Origin: Sarcocystis neurona
Taxonomy: Eukaryota > Apicomplexa > Conoidasida > Eucoccidiorida > Sarcocystidae
Length of the DNA: 64,000 nt
Assembly (NCBI GenBank): GCA_000727475.1
Contig: KL647304.1
Coordinates: forward strand, 1,861,217 to 1,925,216
Reading direction: 5' to 3'
Below, piece after piece: positions 49,701-58,018 of this stretch (position 1 is its first letter; each line of letters begins with the position of its first letter). The notes below the pieces were generated by a model. It did not search any database. It was not told where the DNA came from and was given only the letters and a program-made list of their open reading frames with translations. The position numbers and the translations under genes were made by a program.

Positions 49701-50482
49701 TGCGTACGTGTGTGTGGCTACACTGCGGAAACGACCCCGCCACGGCTGCAGGGTCTTCACCAGGAGATCGCGTGCTGCTGCTTCGGCTGCTGCAGCCGGA
49801 CACTGACATCTCGTATTCCCTATAGGGTAGTCATTGTACAAGTGAAAAATGTAGTAGGGCCAGACAGAAACTTTCTTTCCCCCGTGTAAACATATACAGA
49901 TATGCATGTCTTACGAGTATTTACGGACACGACGTACACCTAAGAGGACAGGGACGAACGCATCACGAAAGAGCTTTGACAGCTGCGTTTCTATGCGAAT
50001 GGAGCAGCAGCGCCTGCCGTTCTCGGCTGCTCTTGCTGCTGCTTACTCGTTGTCATTCTGCTGAGACCACCAACGAAAAGTTTCCTTGATTGGTTATCCG
50101 AGTTTTCGCCTCTGGGGATAGAGGTGCTGCGTCTCCCAGGGGGGGCATCCATCCCTCCCCGCTGAACGTCGCCCTCGTCATGGGGTTGTTCTTCTTCCTG
50201 CTGCTGCTGCTCCTGCTGCTGTCGGAGGCCGTCGTCTGTGGCATCCTGGTGTTGCTGCTGCAGATTTGCTGCGTGCTGCTGCTGCTGCCGCTCATCGGCA
50301 CTGCTCCGCGCTCCCATCCCGCCCGCGCCTGCTTGCTGCTGTTGCTGCTCCGCATCCTGCAGCTGCTGCGGCTCTTGCTGCTCCTGCTGGTCACCAACAG
50401 GTGCGGCCGCATCTTCGTAATGAGACCCAGCAGTAACTCCTGCGGTGTCAGTCTCTCCTGGAGCTCCTGCGGCGCCTTCCAT
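31653..50482 (-). CDS. Two-RRM RNA-binding protein, Musashi/hnRNP A-like, eight coding exons
   Basis: Gene-level entry. Coding exons: 50482-50047, 48357-48191, 40709-40595, 39308-39225, 37304-37228, 35484-35262, 34748-34653, 31789-31653; together 1335 bases, 444 residues. All boundaries are GT/AG and every phase agrees. Residues 1-130 are Gln-rich. RRM1 (about 133-208) has RNP2 KLFVGGLS and RNP1 RGFGFITF. RRM2 (about 226-305) has RNP2 RLFVGGIS and RNP1 RGFAFVIF. The tail is Gly/Tyr-rich. Two RRMs close together plus a Gly-rich tail is the layout of Musashi, DAZAP1 and hnRNP A/B proteins, which bind mRNA in nucleus and cytoplasm to control splicing, stability or translation; a Plasmodium homologue of Musashi (HoMu) is known. 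The exact target is unknown. Introns total 17,495 bases. The start ATG is the first ATG after a strong acceptor at 50760. Confidence 0.88.
31790..34652 (-). other. RRM gene intron 7 (2863 bp)
   Basis: Starts GTAAGT and ends GCAG. It contains AC/TA microsatellites and a direct tandem 18-base duplication (CCAGGCGCGCTACCTAC-type) at about 31,956-31,992. No nested gene recognised. Confidence 0.8.
34653..34748 (-). CDS. RRM gene, exon 7 (Gly/Tyr-rich)
   Basis: Starts after a (GCT)n GCAG acceptor in phase 1 and contains MYGPGSYGGYAANYNPYYAA. It ends at GTAAGT in phase 1. The frame upstream of the acceptor is poly-Ala from the GCA repeat and is taken as intron. Confidence 0.85.
34749..35261 (-). 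other. RRM gene intron 6 with GCA repeats
   Basis: A 513-bp intron starting GTAAGA. It contains a run of GCA/AGC triplets at 34,750-34,870 right up to the acceptor, so the repeat itself serves as the pyrimidine-rich stretch on the minus strand. Confidence 0.8.
35262..35484 (-). CDS. RRM gene, exon 6 (end of RRM2 and start of Gly-rich tail)
   Basis: Follows an acceptor ending GTGTGCAG in phase 0. CEAKRAQPR finishes the last strand of RRM2 and is aligned with VEVRRAIPR of RRM1. It is followed by GGAGGGGWG and RRDGGYGRGGGG. Ends at GTAAGA in phase 1. Confidence 0.88.
35485..37227 (-). other. RRM gene intron 5 with long degenerate tandem repeats
   Basis: A 1743-bp intron starting GTGAGA and ending GTGCAG. 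It carries three degenerate copies of an approximately 105-110 bp unit at 36,831-37,130 (listed separately). Confidence 0.8.
36831..37130. repeat. Three degenerate tandem copies of a ~105-110 bp unit
   Basis: Copies begin near 36,831, 36,936 and 37,045. Each has AGACAGATATAC-like sequence, an ACTTGAAAAC or GCTTGTAAAC-like block, a TA run, then a CGTGTATA block. The copies differ by substitutions and by TA-run length. Confidence 0.65.
37228..37304 (-). CDS. RRM gene, exon 5 (RRM2 RNP1 region)
   Basis: Follows an acceptor ending TTTCTGGCAG and completes a split Gly codon. FAFVIFRNPEDAEKAI carries the RNP1 motif. Ends LGVH at a GTGAGA donor in phase 0. Confidence 0.9.
37305..39224 (-). other. 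RRM gene intron 4 (1920 bp)
   Basis: Starts GTGAGT and ends GGCAG. It contains TA runs and AC/GT microsatellites, and a degenerate repeated block (CTGCG, TGCTCGTGCG and TA runs) at about 38,800-39,020. It interrupts RNP1, a position with no counterpart intron in RRM1. Confidence 0.8.
39225..39308 (-). CDS. RRM gene, exon 4 (RRM2 first helix and second strand)
   Basis: Follows an acceptor ending GCGCAG in phase 1. TLRTYFRHYGEIQSANAMF is closely similar to the RRM1 segment SLRTYFQQYGEVEDSEVLF in exon 2. Ends NNRPR plus one base at GTGAGT. Confidence 0.9.
39309..40594 (-). other. RRM gene intron 3 (1286 bp)
   Basis: Starts GTGAGT and ends GCGCAG. Mostly AC/TA microsatellites. Same position and phase in RRM2 as intron 1 in RRM1. 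Confidence 0.85.
40595..40709 (-). CDS. RRM gene, exon 3 (end of RRM1, linker, RRM2 RNP2)
   Basis: Follows an acceptor ending GCCGCAG in phase 0. VEVRRAIPREEARD finishes RRM1, a short linker follows, then RLFVGGISDDVTD starts RRM2. Ends at GTGAGT in phase 1. Confidence 0.9.
42390..46400. repeat. Dense GCA/CTG triplet-repeat zone inside intron 2
   Basis: Interspersed short runs of CTG, GCT, GCA and CAG with short near-duplications, for example a 23-base unit repeated in tandem at about 45,530-45,575 and GGCATCTCCCGCAGCAGCA repeated at about 45,294-45,332. Translation gives poly-Ala, Cys, Leu, Gln or Ser in every frame. Confidence 0.75.
46563..47274 (+). pseudogene. Coding-like plus-strand frames inside intron 2, possible decayed or unrecognised gene
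   Basis: An ATG-started frame of 92 codons (46563-46841, MKLANDVVLARAVASISKKN) ends in a TGA that overlaps the ATG of a 40-codon frame at 46838. That is followed in a third frame by an open stretch to 47274 containing ESDWIAAATRAAAPKHQLAW. The three frames resemble one reading frame broken by small shifts, or chance in GC-rich sequence. No family recognised. Confidence 0.2.
47556..47797. repeat. 22-bp minisatellite, about 11 copies
   Basis: A tandem array in a 22-base register with core GGTGTACATACACC, itself a near-palindrome (GGTGTA/TACACC). Copies start near 47556, 47578, 47600, 47622 and onward. Because 22 is not a multiple of 3, the plus strand reads through all frames with a 22-residue period. 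There are no unique spacers. Confidence 0.9.
48191..48357 (-). CDS. RRM gene, exon 2 (RRM1 core)
   Basis: Follows an acceptor ending GCACTCAG and completes a split Thr codon. It contains SLRTYFQQYGEVEDSEVLF and RNP1 RGFGFITF. Ends HTVDGTQ at a GTACGA donor in phase 0. Confidence 0.92.
48358..50046 (-). other. RRM gene intron 1 (1689 bp)
   Basis: Starts GTAAGC and ends CACTCAG. AC/TA microsatellites; no nested gene seen. Phase 1, between RNP2 and the first RRM helix. Confidence 0.85.
50047..50482 (-). CDS. RRM gene, exon 1 coding part (Gln-rich N-terminus and RNP2)
   Basis: Starts at ATG 50482, with an in-frame TAG four codons upstream. It encodes 145 residues with several Gln runs (QQQQQ near residue 47, further runs at 66-100), then RKLFVGGLSRMTT, and ends at GTAAGC in phase 1. 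Confidence 0.85.
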
Positions 50483-50759
50483 CCTGAGCTACTACTACTA
50501 GTCAGCTGCTCCCGCTAGGGCAATTGTTGTCTGCTGCCCCTGGTACTGCTAAGGGACTTTCGTCTGCTGCTGCTGTTCCGCGAGCGGTCAATTTGCCGCC
50601 GCTGCTGCTGGAGTCTGATCTGCGATGTACGCGCGGCTGTCCCGCGGTAATACTACGAAGGAGGCTCAGTAGTGTCCCGGATGAGCTCCTGCTGACAGTG
50701 CTGCTGCTTCTTCTGCTACTGCAGACCGCCAAACACTGCACCACACTACCGCCCGGCAG
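50483..50759 (-). other. Probable 5' UTR part of the RRM gene first coding exon
   Basis: Begins after a strong acceptor (long pyrimidine-rich run ending CGTCCCAG) and contains no ATG in any frame until the start codon at 50482. This supports that ATG as the initiator and implies at least one non-coding exon further upstream. Confidence 0.55.
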
Positions 50760-51424
50760 CTGGGACGAAAAACGAAGCGAACAGAAGTAACTTCCGCCGG
50801 CAAGCGCAGTCACTTGGCGGAGACGACAGATAATCGGGTGGAGAGCGGCAAGGGCGGGAAGGGACGGGTACAGGGATATTCACTCCAACACAGAAAATAA
50901 GTTCTTCCACAAACCTGCGGGCACGCAACTTGCGCTGCTTCTACCAGCACTCCCGTCCCCACTATTTTACTCCTACGATTACTACTACTACTACCACTAC
51001 AGATGGGGAGCGAACGCCGACCGGCAGAGCCGCAAATCGCCGCCACGTGCCAGAAACTGTAAGAGCCGCAGCAAGAGCTGCAAAAGAGCAGAGTAGTAGA
51101 CGCTACTTGCGGGAGAAAAAAAGGGAGAAAAAGAAGAAGTTTCACCGTGCGATGCAGGTATTTTTTCCGAGCGGAAAAAATTGTGGCGCGTTTCGAGAAG
51201 CTCGGCGGCTTGCTGGGGAGAGATCAGGATCAACAGCACCCAACGCAGCAGCTGCGCGCGGTCAAGCAGGCAAGAAGAAGAAGCATTCAGGCGAAGCAGG
51301 GGGAAGAGAGAACGGAGAAACTTGAACGCAGGGAAAGGACGTCTACGGTCGGAAAGGAAGCCCACTTCAGATTTAGCGGCTTCCCACCCCTGATGCTGAT
51401 GCTGCACCCCGCTGCTCCCCGCCG

Positions 51425-52700
51425 CTACACCGCTCCTGCTGCTGCTGCTCGTGCTGCCGGAGGCTCCTCTCCTCCTCCCGCTCCTCCTGCTGCCGTTGCT
51501 GCTGCTACGGGCAATGCGGCTGCTCCTCCTCCTCCTCCTTTCCCTCCTCCTGCTTCTCTGCTGTTGCGACTGTGCTGCTGAGACTCGTGCAACGGTACCG
51601 CGTCAGCTCCTGCTCTCTGGCTATTCCCTCCTTCCCCTCCTGTACACTGCTGCAGCGGCTGCTGTTCGCGCTGCAGCTCCTCCTCCCCCCTTACCCGGTG
51701 CAAGTACCGCGACTTCTGCCGTTGCTACAAGGACTCCTGCTTCACTTAATGCTCCTCGTACTCGTCTTTCACGTCTGCTCACGCAAGGTCATAGTCGAGT
51801 TTACCCTACTGGAGTGTAGGAGGAGTCTCTGGACTCTGTGCTGCCCCTGTTTCGGAGCAGCGGCTCCTCTCAGCTCCTTTGTGCTGCTTTTTTGCCTCTC
51901 TCTCCTGTTGTGTGCTGCTGCTCTTCCAGCAGCAGCTGCTATGCACACAGTATTCGTGATGGCAGTGATGCCCATGTCGGGTCCTTGGTTGCCTGCCGTG
52001 CTCACGCGTTCCTGCTGCCCTCCTCAGCTGCTGCCTGTTTTGCTGATTGTACCCGTCCTCCACGGCTGCTGCCGCTGCTGCTGCTGCTGCACCCGTCGCT
52101 ACCGACTCCGCTACTTCACTGCGGCTCCCCCCTTCTTGCTCTTTCCAGTGTTGCTCCTGCTTGAGCTTCTGCGTGCTCCGAGCTCGTGCCGCTGCGCGTT
52201 TTGCCGGTGCAGCTCCTGGGAGCAGTTTTCTGTCCTCCTCTGATGTGCTGCGCCGGCGCCGGCCGCTTGCTCTTCTTCCGCCTTGAGCGACGGAGCTGCC
52301 CAGGGCTACGAGCTGTTTGCTGGCTCTATTATACGGCGCAGCAGCTGCTGTGTGCGCCGATATAACTCAGGACAGTGGGTTTTCCAGCAGCTGCCGCTGC
52401 TGCCTCTCCAACTGCTGCTGCTGCTTTGCCCTCGACTGCCGCTCGTGCTGCATCTCGCGTTTCTTGCCGGTATTCCTGCCTCCGCAGCTGCAACGTATAC
52501 AGTTCCCGTCGCCGTCCCGCTAGCTGCAGTTGCGTCTCGTGCTCCTGTTGCTCGTGTTGCTGTTCTTCTGCCACTGTAGCCGCTGCTACGCTTGCTGCTG
52601 CGCCTGCGCTTGCGCCACGGGCAGTGAGTGCCGCGGGGGGTGCCTGCTGCGGTGTCCTGCGCACTCTGCCTGCGTCGACCTGCCCCTTCGCTACTACCAT
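51425..52700 (-). CDS. Candidate Gln/Glu/Ala-rich coding region, frames not joined
   Basis: A minus-strand frame from ATG 52700 (GGAATGG context) to 52329 contains LAGRRRELYTLQLRRQEYRQ, a likely coiled coil. A second minus frame, open from about 52366 to 51806, contains STQKLKQEQHWKEQEGG and overlaps the first within GCA repeats. A third (51703-51425) is Gly/Glu/Gln-rich. They may be exons or a frame broken in a triplet repeat. No family recognised; it lies upstream of the RRM gene on the same strand. Confidence 0.3.
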
Positions 52701-52749
52701 TCCTTCACACTGCCCATTTCCACTCTACAGGATAGGAAAATAAATTGTA

Positions 52750-54180
52750 CAACACCAAAGGGGTGTCTCTGTATACGTGTGTAGGCGTACATCTTCTGTA
52801 TCACATATATATCAGAGTGCGGCGATATACACGTATTTATATGTGTCGCGCATATATCAGGTTCTACCTGCTCACATGCTGCCAATACTGACAGTTGTCC
52901 TTCAGATATGTAGGTGCTACATCTTCAGGCGGGCACGCCTGAAAATGGGCAGGTTCGCGTGGTTGGGAAGACGCAAGCACAAGGACGCCCCTGCAGACGC
53001 ATGCATGTACATGCGTGTATCAAGTTTGAAGGAGCATGCCTGTATCACATAGAAAGGTGTACACATTTACTTTACGCGTCTTTACGTGTACAGCTTTTGG
53101 CCGCACCGTAGAAGTCGCAGTGTCTCCGTGTGTTCTCCTCCCCTCGGTGGTCGTATATCTGTGTGAGAAGAAGCACAAACCCAAACCTGGGGGGCAGAGA
53201 TATCTACCTTCTCTGTACATATTCACAGTTCAAACCTGCCGCTTGTCCCGGCCTGTCACACACATCTTCGGCGCATCTGCGAGAGATCCAAAACAGAAGG
53301 CGTTACAAGAAGCGGTTTCGTTTGTAAGGTGTGCTGCTTGTCCGTCTTAAAATGAATACGTGCATATATTTGTATAGTAACGAAACACCATTATATAACT
53401 TTTTCGCACACGTGTGAATATATCCCGGCATCCGACACACATGTTTGGGCCACCTACGTGCCGATACACAACTTTTTACGCGCGTACGTGTTTGTTGACG
53501 CACCTATTTACGTGTACGTACGTCCTCTACATAGGGCGTATGTGCATGCGTATGTGTATATATATACGAATTTTGCCGGTTCGTATAATGAGCACATGTG
53601 TATATGCGCCTACGTGTGTGCAGTACAGAAGCGTAGAGATACACCGTTGTGTGTATTTATGTAATTATGTACGTGTGTTTATGTATATATGTATGTGTGG
53701 ATGTATGTACATATGTACATATATATGTATATATATTTACATATGCATACAAGCATATGTGCATCGTATATGTACGCACGTGCTTGCACGTTTGTACTCC
53801 ACATGTGCTGACGTACGAACGATAAAACGGAGCTTTAAAAGCATGCACTCACGAATACGTGTGCTCTTCCAGGCGCAGAGTATGCATGCGCCAATCGCGT
53901 GTATACGTAGCTACGGATATTATCAATATACGCAGGTGCATCGGTGTACGTGTGTGATAAGAAGCTGGCTCACGTAGATCTGTATATGCGTGTTTACGCT
54001 CAAGATATACGTACTGTACGTAACACACCTACTTCCAAATTGATACACTCAGAGGTGTGTGTACGTACACATACGTACACATCTAGACAGATCTCTGTGC
54101 GCCTCTGCAGACAGACAAATATTTGTATTGCAGACTTCTCTTCATACTCACACACACATGCCTGTAAACCCCAAAACGTC
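52750..54180. other. No confident gene; TA/TG microsatellites
   Basis: Only short frames built on TATG/TACG repeats (for example 53,640-53,760). Confidence 0.45.
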
Positions 54181-54183
54181 AAA

Positions 54184-54300
54184 ATGTTTACGTCCGTGAA
54201 CACAAGTCTCAGTTACAGTGAACTGTATGCGAACATGCTACGCCGTATGGCGGACGAGCTCGGGCTTTGTTGTACCTGGCTTCAGCCTTCCTCCTCAAGA
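54184..54300 (+). CDS. Candidate first exon of a plus-strand gene
   Basis: ATG with A at -3, then 39 protein-like codons (SYSELYANMLRRMADELGLC) ending at a GTGAGT donor; the frame would otherwise read on to 54378. Possible partners are a phase-0 segment at about 55,080-55,204 containing TEETVASSIQQQRLIYEEDV and the inverted-repeat exon ending at 55797. Joining them is speculative. Confidence 0.3.
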
Positions 54301-54727
54301 GTGAGTAATGCTTTGATAAAGCTCACTGACGAAATTTACCTGCGTGTGCAGGCGGCTAGTGACCGTACATGTACGTAGGTGTATTTGTGCACATGTATGT
54401 ATGTACGTGTGTACGTATGTACTTAGGGACGTGTGTCCAGGCGTATGTGTACAAAGCATCTGCAGACTACGTGGTGGTACTATGTTCTAATGAGGATAAC
54501 AGATATGCACCGGACACACTGAAAATCCACGTCAACGTTTCACTTCCACAGGCATAACTGTTTGCACAGGTGTGTGTGCACGAGGGACGACGACGGAGGA
54601 AGGGCCTCAAACGAAGAACAGATACGAATGAGAACGGGAGGTCACCTGTGCCTCTGTCTGTGCCACGTCGGTGTGTCTGCCTAGACACGAGTATATACCG
54701 TGTAAAATACATACATAGACATCTATG

Positions 54728-54905
54728 TGTAGACACTTACAAAGAGAGACGCACACACATATAGCGCGAGACGGCAATATAGATTTGTCTGTGTATTCTT
54801 ACGCCTTACAAGTAGATAGACGTCTAAGCGTAGACACAGACACACACGTAAAGTGGGGAAGACAGCAATGTAGGTTTGTCTCTTTATTGTTACGCCTTTC
54901 AAGGC
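54728..54905. repeat. Two degenerate tandem copies of a ~90-100 bp unit
   Basis: Two copies share GTAGACAC, GACGGCAATAT/GACAGCAATGT, TTTGTCT and TTACGCCTT blocks in the same order, with substitutions between them. Confidence 0.65.
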
Positions 54906-55606
54906 ACACAGGGGATAGGTTGGTTCAGCGTGCATGGTAGACTGCATTAATATACATATGCGCATATGTACGCTTCACCTACGTGAAGAAGCCCTTCTTT
55001 GTAGGCATCTAGATATGCGTGTCCGTAGTCTAAGGACGTGCGCTTGTAGCTGTGCCTGCAAGTGAAATTGAGGCTGACAAACAGGATAACAGCTGTTGTC
55101 GCCGAAGAGGCTGCAGCACACTACCGAGTGCTACCAGAGGGACTGAAGAGACGGTAGCTTCCAGTATCCAGCAGCAGCGACTCATTTACGAAGAAGACGT
55201 CTAGACGGCTTTGCATATTTCGAACTGTTTAACTGCGTTCCTCGCTAGTCTCCTGCAAAGCACAACCAGACAGTCCACTCCTGCCTACACGACGAACACA
55301 TACATGTTGTGTGCACTCCTACTTACAGGTATGTACTTGTGTATTTATGTATGTGTGTATGTATATTTATGCGTTCCGTGATTCATATATGTTTGCGCGT
55401 ACAATTAAATGAAATTAAATACATACGTATGGATAATCAAATACACGTGGACACGAACACAGGAAAAATGCGAGAATTTTCCCCGTGTGTATCTGCTTAA
55501 TGCATGTACCAACGACAGGAGAGAAAAAGAATACGCACGCGTATACGTCTCTACTCGCCCCCAAAACCTTACATAGATAGACGTCGAGCCACGGATTTAC
55601 TTTTTA

Positions 55607-55797
55607 GTCATCCTTCTTTGCAAAAGAAAAAGTACACACAGCTCAGAAATCTGGCTCGACTGTACCTAACACACGTATACCCAGAGAGAAGCACTCAGAG
55701 CTGTGTGCACGCACACATACGTACACGCGTGGACAGATCAGAGACCTGGAAGCACTACTGAAGATGGAGGGCACGGCAAACGCGGACGCGTGCGAGT
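55607..55797 (+). CDS. Candidate 3' exon ending in a duplicated C-terminus
   Basis: An open plus-strand frame ending YTRGQIR then DLEALLKMEGTANADACE and TGA. The ending is nearly identical to that of the minus-strand segment at 57255-57468, which makes chance unlikely and argues that both are, or were, coding. Upstream splicing is not resolved. Confidence 0.4.
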
Positions 55798-55945
55798 GAG
55801 AAGTAGTACGGTTGTGTGTGGGTGTAGGTGTCAGCAGCTACCTTAGTATACGCTAAACCAGGAGATTAATAGATACTACCGCGGATATATACCTACACCT
55901 ACATGTGCACTAAATATATTCGTTTGTACACAATGAGGGCGCATA
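55746..55945 (+). repeat. Inverted duplication, left arm (~200 bp)
   Basis: Matches the reverse complement of 57107-57308. The first 57 bases, coding plus stop, agree at 52 positions. Similarity continues with small indels through the 3' flank (shared GCGGATATATACCTACAC and TGAGGGCGCATA). Confidence 0.85.
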
Positions 55946-57106
55946 CCTTCCCTCCGTCTACTCGACATGCCCTTCATGCCACAGCTAAAAGGGTTCATCT
56001 CTTCCACAAAGTCTCTGGCATAGGACAGAAATTGCGCAATATCCAGAACAAACAATAATTGCAGATGCTTATCTCTTTAAAAAACTACCCTCCTAGTTCT
56101 TTTCACTAAGGAGGGGTTTGATATGTGTATACAGAAATGTACACATGCACATGTGTACACAGGAAGCATTATAAAGCCTCCCCACTCAGTGTTGTCCATG
56201 TCGGTACGTGTATGCGTGTATTTCTGTTAGCCTTCTGTGCGGGTCCGGCCACTTTTCTCTAGTGTAGGGAAAACATACGTGTACCACATACATGCATACG
56301 TGTATAAACATAGTGCTTATAATCCTTAGAAGAGGTGACGAGAGATTAGTAACAAAGCACATTGTGTGACCCTCCACCAGTACCCTAGTATGTATGGAGT
56401 ACTCCTCTCCCCGCCTCTGCTTTAGAGTCGTCCTATTCCCGCCCCCTGGCGTAGCGGCTCTCTTTCGCACAAAGCGTGTGGCTACCCGCAGCACCAGCAC
56501 CAGCAAGAATGTATCCGTGCCACAAGAAAGTCTAGTATGTGCGTCCACGTGGCGCGACTTCGGCTATCAGGCAAAGTCGACCTGCGCTACTAGCAGCAGC
56601 AGCAGCCGCAGTGTTATATGCAAGTACGTCTAAAGAATTTTAGAATCAAGGCAGCATAGATGCTCGCAGAGCAGTACGCGCATGACTATCCCGATTACAT
56701 GCGAAAGTGTGGAACACGTACAGACGCATCGTTGCGTAATCTTCTTCCAAAGATGCCTCCTCGAGTGAATGAGGCTGTGCATTGAAGGTCACACTTCATA
56801 TCTATTCAAAGAATGGACAGACCACAGGAGCTGCTGGTGGCTAGAGCGGTACACGTGCGTCTACTTGTGAACAGTTACACGTTGCTCAGCCCGGTGGTGC
56901 CGCGCCACTAGTGTGACTGTCGCTGATAAACAAGTCCACCTACTGCTAGGGATCGTTTACTTCCTCAATTCGAAGTAAGACCTGCTTCTTTTAAGCTGTG
57001 TGTCTTGCAGTGCGTATGGTAAACTTCTCACTGCTTTGTGTAGTGCCTCATCCATTTGGGACCCGCAAGTACACTCGCTTACTGCATACAGCACAGTATG
57101 TGTATC
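55946..57106. other. Spacer between inverted duplication arms
   Basis: 1161 bases without a supported gene. A plus-strand frame at 56394-56633 starts with ATG but has no other support. Confidence 0.5.
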
Positions 57107-57308
57107 TATGCGCCCTCAGTGTGAAGAAATAAGTATATTTAGTGCACACGTACGTGTAGGTATATATCCGCAGTAATGTCTCTTGATCTCCTGGTTTACT
57201 TTAGCTCATATTAACGCAGCTCCGGAGAGCTACACCCACATACGTCCGTGTTTCTCACTCGCACGCATCCGCGTTTGCCGTGCTCTCTATCTTCAGTAGC
57301 GTTTCCAG
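57107..57308 (-). repeat. Inverted duplication, right arm (~200 bp)
   Basis: Reverse-complement partner of 55746-55945. Similarity stops beyond about 57107 on one side and fades upstream of the shared DLE codons on the other. Confidence 0.85.
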
Positions 57309-57468
57309 ATCTGTGTGTTGACGGGTATAAGGTTTGATACTTCTGAAGTACTTATTAGCTCCGACGTTCAGATCCTCTAGGAACCTCCAGGTACAGAACA
57401 CGTGTAAACGAGTGTAGAGAAGCACGCAAGGGGTAATCAAATATTTCTTCGACACCCTGGTGAGTGCA
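57255..57468 (-). CDS. Candidate 3' exon with duplicated C-terminus
   Basis: Follows a very strong acceptor (pyrimidine-rich stretch ending CTGCCTGCCTCAG). In the phase-2 frame it contains FLEDLNVGANKYFRSIKPYT and ends DLETLLKIESTANADACE and TGA, nearly the same as the plus-strand copy. The phase-0 frame also looks protein-like but stops earlier. It could be the last exon of the 58-64 kb gene, whose frame meets a GTAACT donor near 58025, but the phases do not agree directly, so another exon would be needed. Confidence 0.4.
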
Positions 57469-58018
57469 CTGAGGCAGGCAGCACGCAACGGAGGAGAGAT
57501 TATTGAAGAGATTGAGCGTCACCACGACAAACGATCGAGTCACGACAGATAGATAGGCTGTGAGACAGGAGAATACACACTTGTATAAGTGGAAATGCGT
57601 CGCTGACCATACACTCTGTGTCGTCGACGTCAGCTGTCTGCGCCGATGCTCACGTTTGTTTTTTTCTGAAAGCGCTGCCGCTTCTACCGTTGGTTCATAA
57701 GTACCTTCGCATTTCCCTCCCTCGCACGAGTTGATGCACCGTGTCTACTGGGGTATTCACGTATGCAGATATATATACTGATATATACAACTTCTGAACC
57801 TTAACAACGTCAGTGCCATGATCACCCGCCTACACGTTTCCTTGTGCCGCGACAGTACCCACAGACGTAAATATACATATATCTATATATATGTGTACAT
57901 ATACGTACGTGTACATGCACGTCTTCAAGGCGACTGTGTAGTCGCTCGATATACAGCTGCTCAAAGCTCCTCACGTTTCTTGTTTTCCACAAATCTGAAC
58001 AGCTGCATACATAGTGCA
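57469..58018. other. Likely intron or intergenic sequence with a possible small exon
   Basis: A minus-strand stretch near 57,650-57,720 containing KCEGTYEPTVEAAALSEKNK ends at a GTGAGC donor and may be a small exon. The rest is TA microsatellite and unassigned sequence. Confidence 0.3.

Noticed and set aside
50930..51581. Plus-strand gene divergent from the RRM gene
   Set aside because: Two open frames look protein-like but neither has an ATG start, and CAG/CTC repeats make all frames open; kept only as unassigned.
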